The notes under the pieces were generated by a model. That model ran no database searches, was not told the origin of the DNA, and saw only the letters and a list, made by a program, of their open reading frames with translations. DNA of 64,000 nt from Bremerella alba (lineage in GTDB: Bacteria; Planctomycetota; Planctomycetia; Pirellulales; Pirellulaceae): assembly GCF_013618625.1 (NCBI RefSeq), contig NZ_JABRWO010000001.1:434001-498000 (forward strand). Direction: 5' to 3'. Within the stretch, counting starts at the first letter, position 1; every line of letters begins with the position of its first letter. Position numbers and translations under genes: made by a program. Positions 1 through 9,117 of the stretch are shown here, piece by piece.

Positions 1-225
1 CGGCAAGACCTGCGGCAACTGGGCGTAAATCACGGCAATGTCTGCAACGTCCTAATGGCAGATGGCAGCGTTCGCTCGCTGTACGACACCGACGGCGACG
101 GCTACCTCAACCCGGGCTTCGCTGCCGGAGACGGATACGTCGTGGGATACACCGGAGAAGAAGCAGAAGTCCCTGAAACCGAATGCTATTCGCACTGGGA
201 CTTAAACCCGACGAAATTCAAATAG
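1..225 (+). CDS. DUF1559 (SBP_bac_10) family protein, C-terminal part
   Basis: Open in frame 1 from the window edge to a TAG at 223-225, so only the last 74 residues are visible and the start lies outside. The fragment carries the signature seen near the end of DUF1559 proteins, a VLMADGSV stretch, followed by DTDGDGYLNPGF. The same block (ADGSV, then [10 protein letters not shown]) recurs in the next gene at 577-1881, so the two are probably tandem paralogues. DUF1559 proteins have a type IV prepilin-like N-terminus and are expanded in planctomycetes; their function is not established. The calcium-loop-like DxDGDG in the tail is notable, but whether it binds metal is inference. Confidence 0.85.
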   Translation, partial: RQDLRQLGVNHGNVCNVLMADGSVRSLYDTDGDGYLNPGFAAGDGYVVGYTGEEAEVPETECYSHWDLNPTKFK

Positions 226-576
226 CTGCCACAGACGCGGAATTCCATGCTCGAAATGGGCGGGAATTAACCTTAATCAAATTTGATATCTGAGATTCAT
301 ATAACGTTGACAATTCAAAGCGACAATCTATGCAAATCACTTTAGTCATTGGAGGTCGTAGTAGTAAGTCGGTTCCTAATCGTAGTTAAGTCAACCCGTT
401 TCTGATCGCGTTGCTAGAACGCCTTCAAAACACCCGCCCCAGATGGAACACGCACACAGCACAAAAGAGAGAGACCGAAGCACACGAATTGGAACTCCGA
501 TGCTCCGGCCCTCTCAAAAAGCGTCTTTCGACACTCTTTCCACAATTGCTTGTAACTTAATCCTTGGAGATATTCA
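226..576. other. Intergenic region upstream of DUF1559 gene
   Basis: 351 bases without a convincing gene. A TTGACA hexamer lies at 307-312 with a weak TATGCA sixteen bases further on, a possible but unproven promoter. A GGAG ribosome-binding-like sequence sits about 8 bases before the ATG at 577. The AT-rich, gene-free leader would suit the strongly expressed gene that follows. Confidence 0.4.
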
Positions 577-1881
577 ATGAAGAAACGTGGTTTCACGTTG
601 ATCGAACTGTTGGTGGTTATCGCCATCATCGGTATCCTCGTTGCTCTGTTGTTGCCTGCCGTTTCGCGTGCTCGTGAAGCTGCTCGTAATGCAGAATGCA
701 AAAACAACCTGCGTCAGTTCGGTATCGGTGCTTACATCTTCTCCGGTGTCGATAAGCGTGGTCGTCTGATCAGCTCCGCATACGACTTCGCTCGTGATGG
801 TTGCCCTGACACTTACGGTTGGGTTGCTGACCTGGTCAATACGGGTTCTGCTGCACCTGCTGAAATGCTCTGCCCGACCTCCCCACTACGTGGCTCGGAA
901 AAGTTGAACGACCTATTGGGCGCAACTTCTTCGACCAACCCAAACGAAGGCGTTGCCACTCTGAAGTTGTTCGCTGGCGTTTGTGGTCCAAACTCGGCCA
1001 CGCCATTCGACAACACCTCTGTCAATGGCACTGATCGGGCTGAATACCTGAAGGTTAACCTGTTGGATCAAGGCTATAGCACTAACTATGCCTCCAGCTG
1101 GTTTGCTGTTCGTGAAAACGTCAAGTTCACCGCTGGTGGTGTTAGCAACAAAGACCTGATCGTCCCTGGTCCGATGAAGGGCCTTGGCGGTACCAAGGGT
1201 GGTATCCGTACTCGTACGATCGAATCGGCCATCGTTCCTTCGCAGGCCATTCCGCTGACCGGTTGTGCTGCTCCTGGCGATACGGACGAAGCTGTTCTGT
1301 CCGCTGACCTGAGCATCGAAGCAGAACTGGAAGCAGGTGCTCGTCTGGCTGAATCGTTCAACGATGGTCCTGCCCGTACGGTCGCATCGGGGACCACCGG
1401 TCTGACGAATGCCGTGGACGTTGGTGCCTCGGGCTTCACGGCCTACGGTCAGGGTGGTAGCCCTGGTGAATGGGACGGATTGGATGACCCAACTGCCTTT
1501 GCCAACGACGAAGTTTCCAACGACACCACCGGTACCGGTAACTTCAACGCTCAAGGTCAGCGCATGGCCGGTACGAATGGTAGCGGCGTTCAGTGGTGTC
1601 AGGATACTCGCGACTGGTTCGCTTGGCACGCCGTCGGCAAGACCGGTGGTGCTTGCAATATCCTGATGGCTGACGGTTCGGTTAAGACCGCCTTCGACAT
1701 TAACGGCGACGGATTCCTGAACCCAGGCTTCAACATCGACCCAACCGGCGTCGATGACGAAACCGTCATGATCGACAAGGTCGGCTACACGGACAACACC
1801 GTCGAAATGGACTGGTTCGACATCTACAACGGTGTCTCCATCCTACCTCGTAAGGCTTACAAGGGTACCTTCGAAGACTAG
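577..1881 (+). CDS. DUF1559 prepilin-like surface protein, probably highly expressed
   Basis: 434 residues. The N-terminus has a short basic leader, [10 protein letters not shown] and a hydrophobic helix (about residues 5-28), the pattern of type IV prepilin leaders cleaved after the Gly, then [18 protein letters not shown], the DUF1559 hallmark. The C-terminus has ILMADGSV and [12 protein letters not shown]. The family is expanded in planctomycetes and its role is unknown; an extracellular filament or surface protein is the usual inference. Codon use is striking: CGT for Arg, GGT for Gly and GCT for Ala dominate, as in the GAPDH gene at 31181, unlike the DUF1559 gene at 6225. That suggests high expression. 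A GGAG lies 8 bases before the ATG and a strong hairpin follows the gene. It is probably a tandem paralogue of the gene ending at 225. Confidence 0.92.
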   Translation: MKKRGFTLIELLVVIAIIGILVALLLPAVSRAREAARNAECKNNLRQFGIGAYIFSGVDKRGRLISSAYDFARDGCPDTYGWVADLVNTGSAAPAEMLCPTSPLRGSEKLNDLLGATSSTNPNEGVATLKLFAGVCGPNSATPFDNTSVNGTDRAEYLKVNLLDQGYSTNYASSWFAVRENVKFTAGGVSNKDLIVPGPMKGLGGTKGGIRTRTIESAIVPSQAIPLTGCAAPGDTDEAVLSADLSIEAELEAGARLAESFNDGPARTVASGTTGLTNAVDVGASGFTAYGQGGSPGEWDGLDDPTAFANDEVSNDTTGTGNFNAQGQRMAGTNGSGVQWCQDTRDWFAWHAVGKTGGACNILMADGSVKTAFDINGDGFLNPGFNIDPTGVDDETVMIDKVGYTDNTVEMDWFDIYNGVSILPRKAYKGTFED

Positions 1882-1944
1882 TCTTCGATAACCTTTGCCT
1901 TACCTGCGAGAGGAACCGAAAACTACGATACCTCTAGAAAGTCC

Positions 1945-1970
1945 GAGCCTTGGGGGAGACCCCAAGGCTC
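1945..1970. terminator. Hairpin terminator after DUF1559 gene
   Basis: A perfect 11-bp stem, GAGCCTTGGGG (1945-1955) and CCCCAAGGCTC (1960-1970), closed by a GAGA tetraloop. The following GCTTTC gives only a weak U tract. The position just after the stop at 1881 fits transcription termination. Confidence 0.7.
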
Positions 1971-2016
1971 GCTTTCATGTTACTTTCCACTTTATTTATT
2001 GACTGAGTGAATTCCT

Positions 2017-3261
2017 ATGAGCCGCTTCATGCCCCTGATCATCCTGTCGGTTTCCGTCGCGATTGCGGGAGTCCTATGGTTGTCAGGCCCCTTCGACTCC
2101 ACCCAGACCAGTCAACTTTCAGAGAACACGACCGTATCGGCTAAAGCCGATGCCCCCCCCCCAAAGACAACGTCCAAACAAGCGGAGTCAGACGAAGATG
2201 ACTCCCCTTCCCAAAAATTGACGGCGTTTCCTATCGCGGTCACCCCAGAGACACTCTATGACTTTGGCGTATTGCCGCGGTTTACCCATGCTAGTCATGT
2301 CTTCAAAATCACTAACGATGGAACTGCTCCCCTCGAGCTTGAACAAGGTCCTAGCTCTTGTAGCTGCACCATCCTGGGTCTTGAGACCGATCGGGTCATG
2401 CCGGGCGAAACAGTAGAAATCAAGCTTGAATGGACCCTAAAGTTCAAGGAAGGCCTATTTTCGCAATCTGCCGTGATTTACACGAACGATCCTGACCGTC
2501 AAGAAATCGAATTCATCGTCCAAGGCATGACGGAGACCCGGCTTGGTCTCAGCGAATCCAAGGTCGTTTTCTCGTCTCTCTATCCCGGCGATAGCCCTAG
2601 TCAGGAAGTGCTTTTATACTCTCGCACTCTCAAGTCGCTTGGCGAAATCGAGCAGACCGTCAAGGCGGAAATCCCTGGACTTAAAGTGACGCTGCACGAA
2701 GCTACCCAAGCAGACCTCGAACCTGTAAAAGGACGCTGTGGTTATCGCGTCCGGGTTGAGGTTCCCAGCGACCTAGAAACGGGCGACCATGTCGGGCAAG
2801 TTGTATTCACAGCTCACCCCGAAGAACTTTCAGGCCACAAAGAGGAGGAAGAAGCGCAGACGCCGAGCGTTGCCCTCAATATCGACCTCCGTTTGAAAAA
2901 GCCAAGCGTAAAGTTCTTCTCTCCTTTGATCGATGGCTGGGGGCGTGTCAAGCTCGGCGAAGTCTCATCGAAGGAAGGAAGCGAAGTCCTCAAACTCAAC
3001 TTTCGCGTCGACCAGGGCTCCATTCCGTGGAACCTCACCAACATCCGTAAATACCCGGACTTTCTTAAGGTCGATGTGATACCACTCGATAAAGAACGGG
3101 GCTTTTTCCAGCTCCAAGTGCAAGTCCCCCCCGGTGCCCCCGAAGGGAACTATTACGGCCAAACCGTCAGTCATATTGCTCTCGAAAGTGACCATCCTTA
3201 CATCCCCCGTGTTCCATCCGAAAAACGAGTAGGGATCATGATCGAATTCCACGTAAAATAA
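2017..3261 (+). CDS. DUF1573 domain membrane-anchored protein
   Basis: 414 residues. An N-terminal hydrophobic segment (about residues 5-25) is an uncleaved anchor or signal, followed by a Ser/Thr/Pro/acidic linker. Then comes a DUF1573 domain: YDFGVLPRFTHASHVFKITN, a GPSSCSCT cysteine pair and PGETVEIKLEWT. DUF1573 is a predicted Ig-like/ASH-type beta-sandwich common in secreted Bacteroidetes and planctomycete proteins; its function is not known. The remainder looks like further beta-sandwich repeats. It lies 36 bases before the PilM-fusion gene on the same strand, so the two are probably co-transcribed. Oddity: a run of ten C at 2153-2162 falls in the linker codons (D-A-P-P-P-K), a possible slippage site. 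Confidence 0.8.
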   Translation: MSRFMPLIILSVSVAIAGVLWLSGPFDSTQTSQLSENTTVSAKADAPPPKTTSKQAESDEDDSPSQKLTAFPIAVTPETLYDFGVLPRFTHASHVFKITNDGTAPLELEQGPSSCSCTILGLETDRVMPGETVEIKLEWTLKFKEGLFSQSAVIYTNDPDRQEIEFIVQGMTETRLGLSESKVVFSSLYPGDSPSQEVLLYSRTLKSLGEIEQTVKAEIPGLKVTLHEATQADLEPVKGRCGYRVRVEVPSDLETGDHVGQVVFTAHPEELSGHKEEEEAQTPSVALNIDLRLKKPSVKFFSPLIDGWGRVKLGEVSSKEGSEVLKLNFRVDQGSIPWNLTNIRKYPDFLKVDVIPLDKERGFFQLQVQVPPGAPEGNYYGQTVSHIALESDHPYIPRVPSEKRVGIMIEFHVK

Positions 3262-3297
3262 GCACACATATGACGGAACCGTCTTCACACAGCCTTC

Positions 3298-5916
3298 ATG
3301 ATTCGTATTTACAATGGTGAAATGTCATCCACCGAATCAACCATCGATCCTTACGACCGTCTCCTTCGAATAAAGACCGAAGGGAAGCAACTCAATTTCT
3401 ACGAGGTATTAAAACTCGAGGCATTTGAGGAAGACGTCAATTACATCCGCAAGTATGGCGAAAAAGCACGCAAACAACTTCACTCCAAGTTTGGAGAGAT
3501 TGACCCTGCGCTTTGGCGACAGGTCTTCAATCATGTTGAGGACGCGATTGCGACACTGACCGACCAAGGCAAAAAGGCCGAATACGACAATAACCTCGAT
3601 ATTCAGCAAAGTGGCCACACGGTTCAGCCCGCGTCACGCTCTAACAGGAGCGACCCAGGCAGGGCAATCAAGTCGGCCGAGCCTGGGGAACGCATTCCAT
3701 GCCGCAAGTGCTCGACATATAACCCACCCTCGCGACGCTTTTGTTCCGCGTGTGGTGATGCCCTGTTCATGGCTTGCTCAGACTGCGGCGGCATGAACAC
3801 CGTTCATGAACGATTCTGCGGGGAATGCGGTGTTAACATTCAGGCTTCCGCTAACGCCCAAAAAGAGGCGTTAGAAGCGAAGTTCGATGAAGCGGAAGCA
3901 TTGATTAAGGATGGGCGACACGATCGTGCTTGTGATACCCTGCGGCAATTAACCAAAGCCCAGCACGAAGGAGAGATGGAGTTCGCCAAGCGCGCGGCCA
4001 CCATGATCACCCAAGTCACTCTTGAGAAAGAACGGCTGATCAACCGTGCTCCGGAAGTCGAAGCCGAAGCCAAGCAGCTTCGTGATGGGAAGCATGCCGA
4101 AAAAGCGGTTTCATTGATTCGGGAGATACCCAAAGTACTTTGGCCAGAATCGCTTAAAGAGCTCTACGAAGAAGTTAGCGAGACGAAGAAGCAGATTAAG
4201 CGTCTCGCTCAAGAAATTAAAACGGCCATTCAAGAGCGTCGCACATCACGTTTACTTCCCAAAGTAGAACGCCTGCTAGAGCTCAAACCGCACGATATTT
4301 CGGCCCAACGCTTGGTCGAAAAGCTCCGCAAATCGCAAGACCAGGCCGATCGTTTAAAACGCGAGAAGCTGATAGAGAAAGCCAAGCAGTACCTTAAGCA
4401 ATTTCGCTACGAGCGAGCCCACCAGGTTCTGACCGAAGTACCAGAGTCTGTACGAACGGAAAACTTCCTGAAGTTCTTCGACCAAGTTTCTGAACTGGCT
4501 TTTCTTTCCGCAGACCTGCGTCGCAGTTCCTATGCTGACCCAATTCTCGTTGGCATGGCAAGCCGCCTGGTCAAGATGATGCCGAAAGATAAGCAGTCGA
4601 TTGACCGACTGCACAAGATCACCCAACGCTGCGAGCAGGCCCGCAAGAATCGCAACACGGCAAGCTCGTATTGGAATGAACCGCCCAAGCAAACAACCCT
4701 TGGTATTCCCGTCGACCTTTATCCACGCTTCCGTAAATTCAATACGAATGCGGTCAACGATAACGAGCACTTCGACAACTTCGCTTCCGGTTTCGTCGTC
4801 GCAACAGGACTTGCCCTGCAAGGGATCGGCGTCGCCAAGATCGAAACGAACTTGCTACCCAACAAAAGTGGTGGCGTCTTTGGTTTGATCGGGGCTGGCA
4901 AAAAGGCCCCCACCGGCGAACTTGCTTGGGGAATCGATTTAAGTAACTCCGGCTTGAAGGCAGTACTGCTGCGAAAGGAGAGCAAAGGTGAAAAGAAGGA
5001 TGCCGAGACGATCATTCACATCGAACAGATGGTGAAAATCGAATACAAACGGCCTCTATCCCGGGCGGACGACGCCGACCGTCGCGGGCTGATCCAAGAC
5101 GCTATCGAACAGTTTTTCAACACCGTCGGCAAAGATGTCTTCAACGACAAACGAGGCAAGCCGATTGTTTGTCTCAGCCTGCCGGCAACCGAGGTATTGG
5201 GACGCTTCCTAAGCCTTCCGCCGGTGGAGGACAAGAAGATCCCTAAAACGGTTCAATATGAAGTACGCCACCAAATCCCTTTTCCTATCGAAGAATTGTC
5301 GTGGGACTATCACGTCTGGGATGACAATCTTGCACCGGAAGAGATAGGACTGGAAAGTGGAGCCAAGCGAACCTGCGTGGTCGTTGCAACACGCTTGACC
5401 AAACTCCAAGAGCGGCTGGCATTCCTCCGCGGCCTGGGCATCACCCCCAGCCTGGTGCAAACCGATCAAATGGCGATCTACAATTTCTTTGACTACGACT
5501 TGTTCTCGGAAGAATCGTATCGCCAGCAAATGGTCGAAACCGAACAGGCTGTTGGCATTCTCGATGTTGGCTCAGATGCTAGTCACCTGATCATCTGCGG
5601 GCCGAATTCCATTTGGTTCCGCAGCTTGGAAGTTGGGGGCGAGAACTTCACGCGTATCCTCGTGCGGCAGTTAAGTCTCACCTTCTCTAAGGCGGAAGAA
5701 ATCAAGAAGAAGCCTGATACGGCGGAAGAAATCTTCAAGTTGTACGACGTGATCGAACCGGTGCTTAAGAATATCTCGAAAGAAACGTCCTACTCGGTGA
5801 ACACGTACGCCGGCTTAGACAAGCTCAAACTGGCCGACGTCAAACTCATAGGCGGTGGTTCGTACATGCATGGGCTTTTGACCTTTATGCAGTACGGCAA
5901 GTTCCTCGACGTATAG
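3298..5916 (+). CDS. PilM-like actin-fold protein fused to J-like and double zinc-ribbon region
   Basis: 872 residues, far longer than a normal PilM (about 350). Residues 15-100 form a helical, J-domain-like region (NFYEVLKLEAF to KKAEYDNNL) without an HPD motif. Residues 135-177 hold two zinc ribbons, C135/C138/C149/C152 and C160/C163/C174/C177. Residues 185-470 are charged helical repeats, probably TPR-like or coiled coil. From about residue 538 a PilM domain follows (LAWGIDLSNSGLKAVLL, later GILDVGSDASHLI and a late GGGSYM), the actin/FtsA-like ATPase of type IV pilus inner-membrane assembly. No PilN, PilO or PilQ lies next to it. An alternative start is the Met at 3322. The fusion suggests a cytoplasmic platform protein for pilus or secretion assembly; the roles of the N-terminal parts are inference. 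Confidence 0.8.
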   Translation: MIRIYNGEMSSTESTIDPYDRLLRIKTEGKQLNFYEVLKLEAFEEDVNYIRKYGEKARKQLHSKFGEIDPALWRQVFNHVEDAIATLTDQGKKAEYDNNLDIQQSGHTVQPASRSNRSDPGRAIKSAEPGERIPCRKCSTYNPPSRRFCSACGDALFMACSDCGGMNTVHERFCGECGVNIQASANAQKEALEAKFDEAEALIKDGRHDRACDTLRQLTKAQHEGEMEFAKRAATMITQVTLEKERLINRAPEVEAEAKQLRDGKHAEKAVSLIREIPKVLWPESLKELYEEVSETKKQIKRLAQEIKTAIQERRTSRLLPKVERLLELKPHDISAQRLVEKLRKSQDQADRLKREKLIEKAKQYLKQFRYERAHQVLTEVPESVRTENFLKFFDQVSELAFLSADLRRSSYADPILVGMASRLVKMMPKDKQSIDRLHKITQRCEQARKNRNTASSYWNEPPKQTTLGIPVDLYPRFRKFNTNAVNDNEHFDNFASGFVVATGLALQGIGVAKIETNLLPNKSGGVFGLIGAGKKAPTGELAWGIDLSNSGLKAVLLRKESKGEKKDAETIIHIEQMVKIEYKRPLSRADDADRRGLIQDAIEQFFNTVGKDVFNDKRGKPIVCLSLPATEVLGRFLSLPPVEDKKIPKTVQYEVRHQIPFPIEELSWDYHVWDDNLAPEEIGLESGAKRTCVVVATRLTKLQERLAFLRGLGITPSLVQTDQMAIYNFFDYDLFSEESYRQQMVETEQAVGILDVGSDASHLIICGPNSIWFRSLEVGGENFTRILVRQLSLTFSKAEEIKKKPDTAEEIFKLYDVIEPVLKNISKETSYSVNTYAGLDKLKLADVKLIGGGSYMHGLLTFMQYGKFLDV

Positions 5917-6224
5917 CCAAATCCGTACTGGTTTGACTCTATTTTCCAGTAGCTTCATCGGGTTTAACTTACAGTGCGACACATCAAACATCGGTTTAGT
6001 GTGCCGCATTGTCTTTTGGTATAAGGACTTAACGCAATACACAGAACAACGTTCAGGCTTGCATAGATGCTGTATTTCCTGCGCAAAATGCTTTCCAAAC
6101 TGAATATTTCTTATTGCCAGGGGAATTTTAAACGCCTAGAATCGCACTCACCCATCTTGCAATTTCGCTCATTATTCTCATCGCCCCAATTAATCTCCTT
6201 TCGTTAATTCGAGGCTTTAGGCAC
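5917..6224. other. Intergenic region between PilM fusion and DUF1559 gene
   Basis: 308 bases, AT-richer than the flanking genes. Apart from the hairpin at 5975-6014 I see no gene or recognisable RNA. It presumably holds the promoter of the DUF1559 gene starting at 6225, but no clear -35/-10 pair stands out. Confidence 0.4.
5975..6014 (+). terminator. Likely terminator after PilM-fusion gene
   Basis: TGCGACACA (5975-5983) pairs with TGTGCCGCA (6000-6008) with one mismatch, and a T-rich TTGTCTTTT follows. It lies about 60 bases past the stop of the PilM-fusion gene. Confidence 0.5.
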
Positions 6225-7172
6225 ATGTTGAGTCGCAAGTTGAATGGGTTCACGCTCGTGGAACTCCTAGTCGTTATCGCCATAATCGGCGTCTTGATCG
6301 CCCTGCTCTTGCCTGCGGTTCAGCAGGCCCGCGAAGCAGCACGGCGAATGCAGTGCACCAACCATATGAAGCAGCTTGGGCTGGCAATGCATAACTATCA
6401 CGATACCTTCGGCCAACTGCCCCCGTGCAATTCTGACCTGACGGGCTCGCAGCGTCGCGAGTGGGGCTGGGCTCCACGCATCATGGCCCACATGGAACAA
6501 ACCGCGATCTTCGATCAGCTTGAATTCGAAAAGCCGTCGTGGGACCGCCCGAGCACCTGGGATGTCTCGATGATGGACGATCCGAGTGTAACCTGTAACT
6601 ACAAGTTCATGCGTATGGAACACCCACAGTTCCACTGTCCTTCTAATTCGCAGAATCATGCGGCCGACATTCAGCACGACTTCGTAAGTGACTGGGAAAT
6701 CGCGGAATCAGATTATGCTGCCAACATCGGCGACTACCCCAACGAAACGGGCATCGCCGGCGTCGGCGTGACGGCTACCAACGCTGGTAACGATATCCTA
6801 ATTCCGCGGGGCGTAATCGGCACCTTGGACTATGGCGCGAAGTTCTCAGAAATCACCGATGGTCTATCGCATACTTACTTACTGGGTGAATGCGTTGGGG
6901 CCTGGTCGCATTGGCAGAACTGGGGTGCCGAGTGCTTTGCGAACACGGCTTTCCCGATTAATCATCGTAACCATGAATTTCTTACTGGTAGCCTTGGTCC
7001 AACGGTGACGCATTGGCGCGAGAACATCAACTTTCGCAGTTTCCATCCCGGCGGTGCCAACTTTCTTCTTTGTGATGGCTCGGTTCGCTTTTTGCCAGAA
7101 ACGATGGATGGTGCCGCCTACCGTGCCGGTGCCTCGCGCAGCGGTGGCGAAGTCGCTCAAGGCTTTCAATAA
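6225..7172 (+). CDS. DUF1559 (SBP_bac_10) prepilin-like protein
   Basis: 315 residues, the typical family length. It has a prepilin-type N-terminus (GFTLVELLVV and a hydrophobic helix), QQAREAARRMQCTNHMKQLG, HNYHDTFGQLPP, and near the C-terminus FHPGGANFLLCDGSVRFL. These are the canonical family landmarks, much closer to consensus than the gene at 577. It is followed after 54 bases by a small lipoprotein gene with a transthyretin/carboxypeptidase-regulatory-like domain. The same pair recurs at 56452-57938, so the two gene types form a repeated module. Function unknown; export and surface assembly are inferred from the N-terminus. Confidence 0.92.
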   Translation: MLSRKLNGFTLVELLVVIAIIGVLIALLLPAVQQAREAARRMQCTNHMKQLGLAMHNYHDTFGQLPPCNSDLTGSQRREWGWAPRIMAHMEQTAIFDQLEFEKPSWDRPSTWDVSMMDDPSVTCNYKFMRMEHPQFHCPSNSQNHAADIQHDFVSDWEIAESDYAANIGDYPNETGIAGVGVTATNAGNDILIPRGVIGTLDYGAKFSEITDGLSHTYLLGECVGAWSHWQNWGAECFANTAFPINHRNHEFLTGSLGPTVTHWRENINFRSFHPGGANFLLCDGSVRFLPETMDGAAYRAGASRSGGEVAQGFQ

Positions 7173-7226
7173 CCAGGAAACCAAATAGCTTCTTTCACAA
7201 ATCATCCTTAACACAAGGATACGAGC

Positions 7227-7682
7227 ATGAAATACTCGGAATGTTTCTTGGTTCCGCTGGGAATGGTAGCAGTGTACCTGGTCGCTGGAGGCTGCTCACA
7301 TCAGTCGAATTTGGGAAGCGTGCACGGTACGGTGACCTATGACGGAAAGCCTCTTAAACGTGGTGCGATCATCGTTGAAGTGGAAGGAAATCGCCCTTCC
7401 CACGGGCAGATTGAAGACGGCCAGATCCTTAACCTGTCCACGTTTACCGCCAACGATGGCGTTCCGGTTGGTGAAGCCAAAGTCGCTGTGAACTCGTTTG
7501 CCGAGCCTGACTTGGCAAACCACTTAGCTGCCAATCTTCCCTCAGATCGACCTCCGGAAACAGGCAACATCGTTTCCGGAAAGAACCAGATTCCACTGCG
7601 ATATGCGAATCCAGCGACCAGTGGCTTGACCGCAACGATTAAGCCTGGGGAAAATGATCTTAGCTTTGACCTGTCAAAGTAA
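7227..7682 (+). CDS. Small lipoprotein with carboxypeptidase-regulatory-like fold
   Basis: 151 residues. A signal peptide ends in a lipobox-like AGGC (Cys at about residue 23), then SVHGTVTYDGKPLKRGAIIVE, the first strands of a carboxypeptidase regulatory-like/transthyretin-like domain, and a C-terminal IKPGENDLSFDLSK strand. This architecture is typical of the planctomycete lipoproteins that accompany DUF1559 genes. It lies 54 bases downstream of the DUF1559 gene and ahead of a strong terminator, so the two likely form one transcript. Predicted to be attached to a membrane by lipidation; the ligand or partner is unknown. Confidence 0.82.
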   Translation: MKYSECFLVPLGMVAVYLVAGGCSHQSNLGSVHGTVTYDGKPLKRGAIIVEVEGNRPSHGQIEDGQILNLSTFTANDGVPVGEAKVAVNSFAEPDLANHLAANLPSDRPPETGNIVSGKNQIPLRYANPATSGLTATIKPGENDLSFDLSK

Positions 7683-7694
7683 ACAACTCAAGCG

Positions 7695-7730
7695 AAAAGC
7701 GATCAGCCCCTTCGACTGATCGCTTTTTTT
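7695..7730 (+). terminator. Rho-independent terminator of DUF1559/lipoprotein pair
   Basis: GCGATCAG (7699-7706) pairs with CTGATCGC (7716-7723), extended by A/T pairs, and is followed by a run of T to 7730. It starts about 13 bases past the stop codon at 7682. This is the cleanest intrinsic terminator in the window. Confidence 0.9.
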
Positions 7731-7752
7731 GAGCGGTTTCCAAGACCGTACT

Positions 7753-8964
7753 TTATTGCAACTCAATCGTAACCGCCTTCAAACGCCCGCCAAACTTGAA
7801 CGGCACATTGTACGTGTCGTTTATCGGCGTGCCGGTATCGAAGCCAATATCGGTCGTTTCGTCGGGCGTCACGCGATTGGGGATACTTTTCTCAACGCGT
7901 CCCTTGCCAACAACCTGATCGTTCGCGTAGAGCGTGACATTGGCACCGGCAAACGGCTTGTCCGCATCCGTGACGTACTGCATCTTCAGCTGGACTTTTC
8001 CGGTGGGGATCTTTTCGTCCGAAACGACCGTATAGCGATCGACACCGGCCAAATTGTAATGGTACATCAGTTTGCCGTCCTTCACGTAAAATCCGTACCC
8101 GCAGAACTCACCCCTTTGAGTGAACAATACGCCGTCGGCACCGCCATCGGGCACGACGACATCGGCGGTAATCGTGTGGCTCTTGTGCTTCAAGTCGGGG
8201 GACGAACCCTCCGTCAGGCGAAGCAAGTTCGGATAGACAAACTTGTCTCGTCCTTGCGTAAAACTAGGACGGTTGTCGACGGCCAGCCTCGCCGTCTTGC
8301 GATCATCCAACGACAACACGTTGTAGCGAGAAGCTTCGCGAAAAACAGCTTAACCAAGTCCTTAAGCTTTTCCGGCTCTTGCTTGGCTAAGTCCTAGGCC
8401 TGGCTAAAACCTTCTTCAACATGATAAAGCTCCCATGGCATTTCCAGCAGATTTGCCGGCGGGTTCTCAGAAACCCAAGGCACACCGCGCAGTGCGCTGG
8501 CCATCCAACCATCGTGGTAAATACCCTGATTTCCGAGCATTTCAAAGTACTGCGTGGTACGACGGCCTTCGGCTTTCGCGTCGTCAAACGAGTAGGCCAT
8601 GCTGATCCCCTCAACCGGCTTCAGAGCGATTCCATTCAACTGAACAGGAGTCTCTACGCCCACAATCTCGAGAATCGCAGGATAGACGTCGATCACATGG
8701 TGAAACTGATCACGCACTTCACCGCGTGCCTGGATTCCTTTAGGCCACGAGATCGCCATCCCATTTCGTGTTCCGCCAAAGTGGCTGGCAATTTGTTTGG
8801 TCCACTGAAATGGCGTATACATCGCCCAAGCCCAACCAGCCGGAAAGTGATTATAGTGCTTGGCACTGCCCAGCGTGTTGTCGAGTTCACCCATTTCGTC
8901 GATCGCATCGACCACACGCCCCACTTTATTATCGGCATGCGCGGTGAAAATCGATTCTGAAAGC
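7753..8964 (-). pseudogene. Decayed arylsulfatase (N-terminus lost, stop codon and frameshift)
   Basis: Reading the minus strand, residues like HADNKVGRVVDAIDEMG, NGMAISWPKG, HVIDVYPAILEIVG and MPWELYHVEEGF match the middle and late part of planctomycete arylsulfatases. The frame then meets a TAG (8394-8396) followed by in-frame DLAKQEPEKLKDLV. One base appears lost in the T run near 8344-8349, after which the sequence resumes in another frame as REASRYNVLSLDDR and continues as the usual C-terminal beta domain to a stop at 7753. The upstream half with the catalytic CxPxR motif is absent; a stop codon precedes about 8964. Three independent lesions make this a pseudogene, not a sequencing slip. 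Intact relative in the window: 50735-52126. Confidence 0.85.
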
Positions 8965-9117
8965 GTGAGAGTTAATCACTGACCCACTGATCAAGATAGC
9001 GTCTTGGCAACGTTACAGAAACCAAATTCGCGAGAACTTCAACCTGGTGCCGGACTGGCAAACCTTGCTCCTCCTACCTTTGATGCGTTTTGCGTTGATG
9101 CATCGGAAGGAGATCTC

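Noticed and set aside
913-1629. Long minus-strand open frame (238 codons) inside the DUF1559 gene
   Set aside because: It is antisense to a gene with clear family motifs and biased codon use, and its own translation has no protein-like pattern.
7729-8397. 222-codon plus-strand frame across the decayed sulfatase
   Set aside because: The minus strand holds clear sulfatase sequence, although broken; the plus-strand frame is its mirror.
8394-8924. Treating the sulfatase middle part as an intact short gene
   Set aside because: It starts in the middle of the sulfatase fold without the catalytic half, and after its stop the same family sequence continues, so it is a fragment of a pseudogene.
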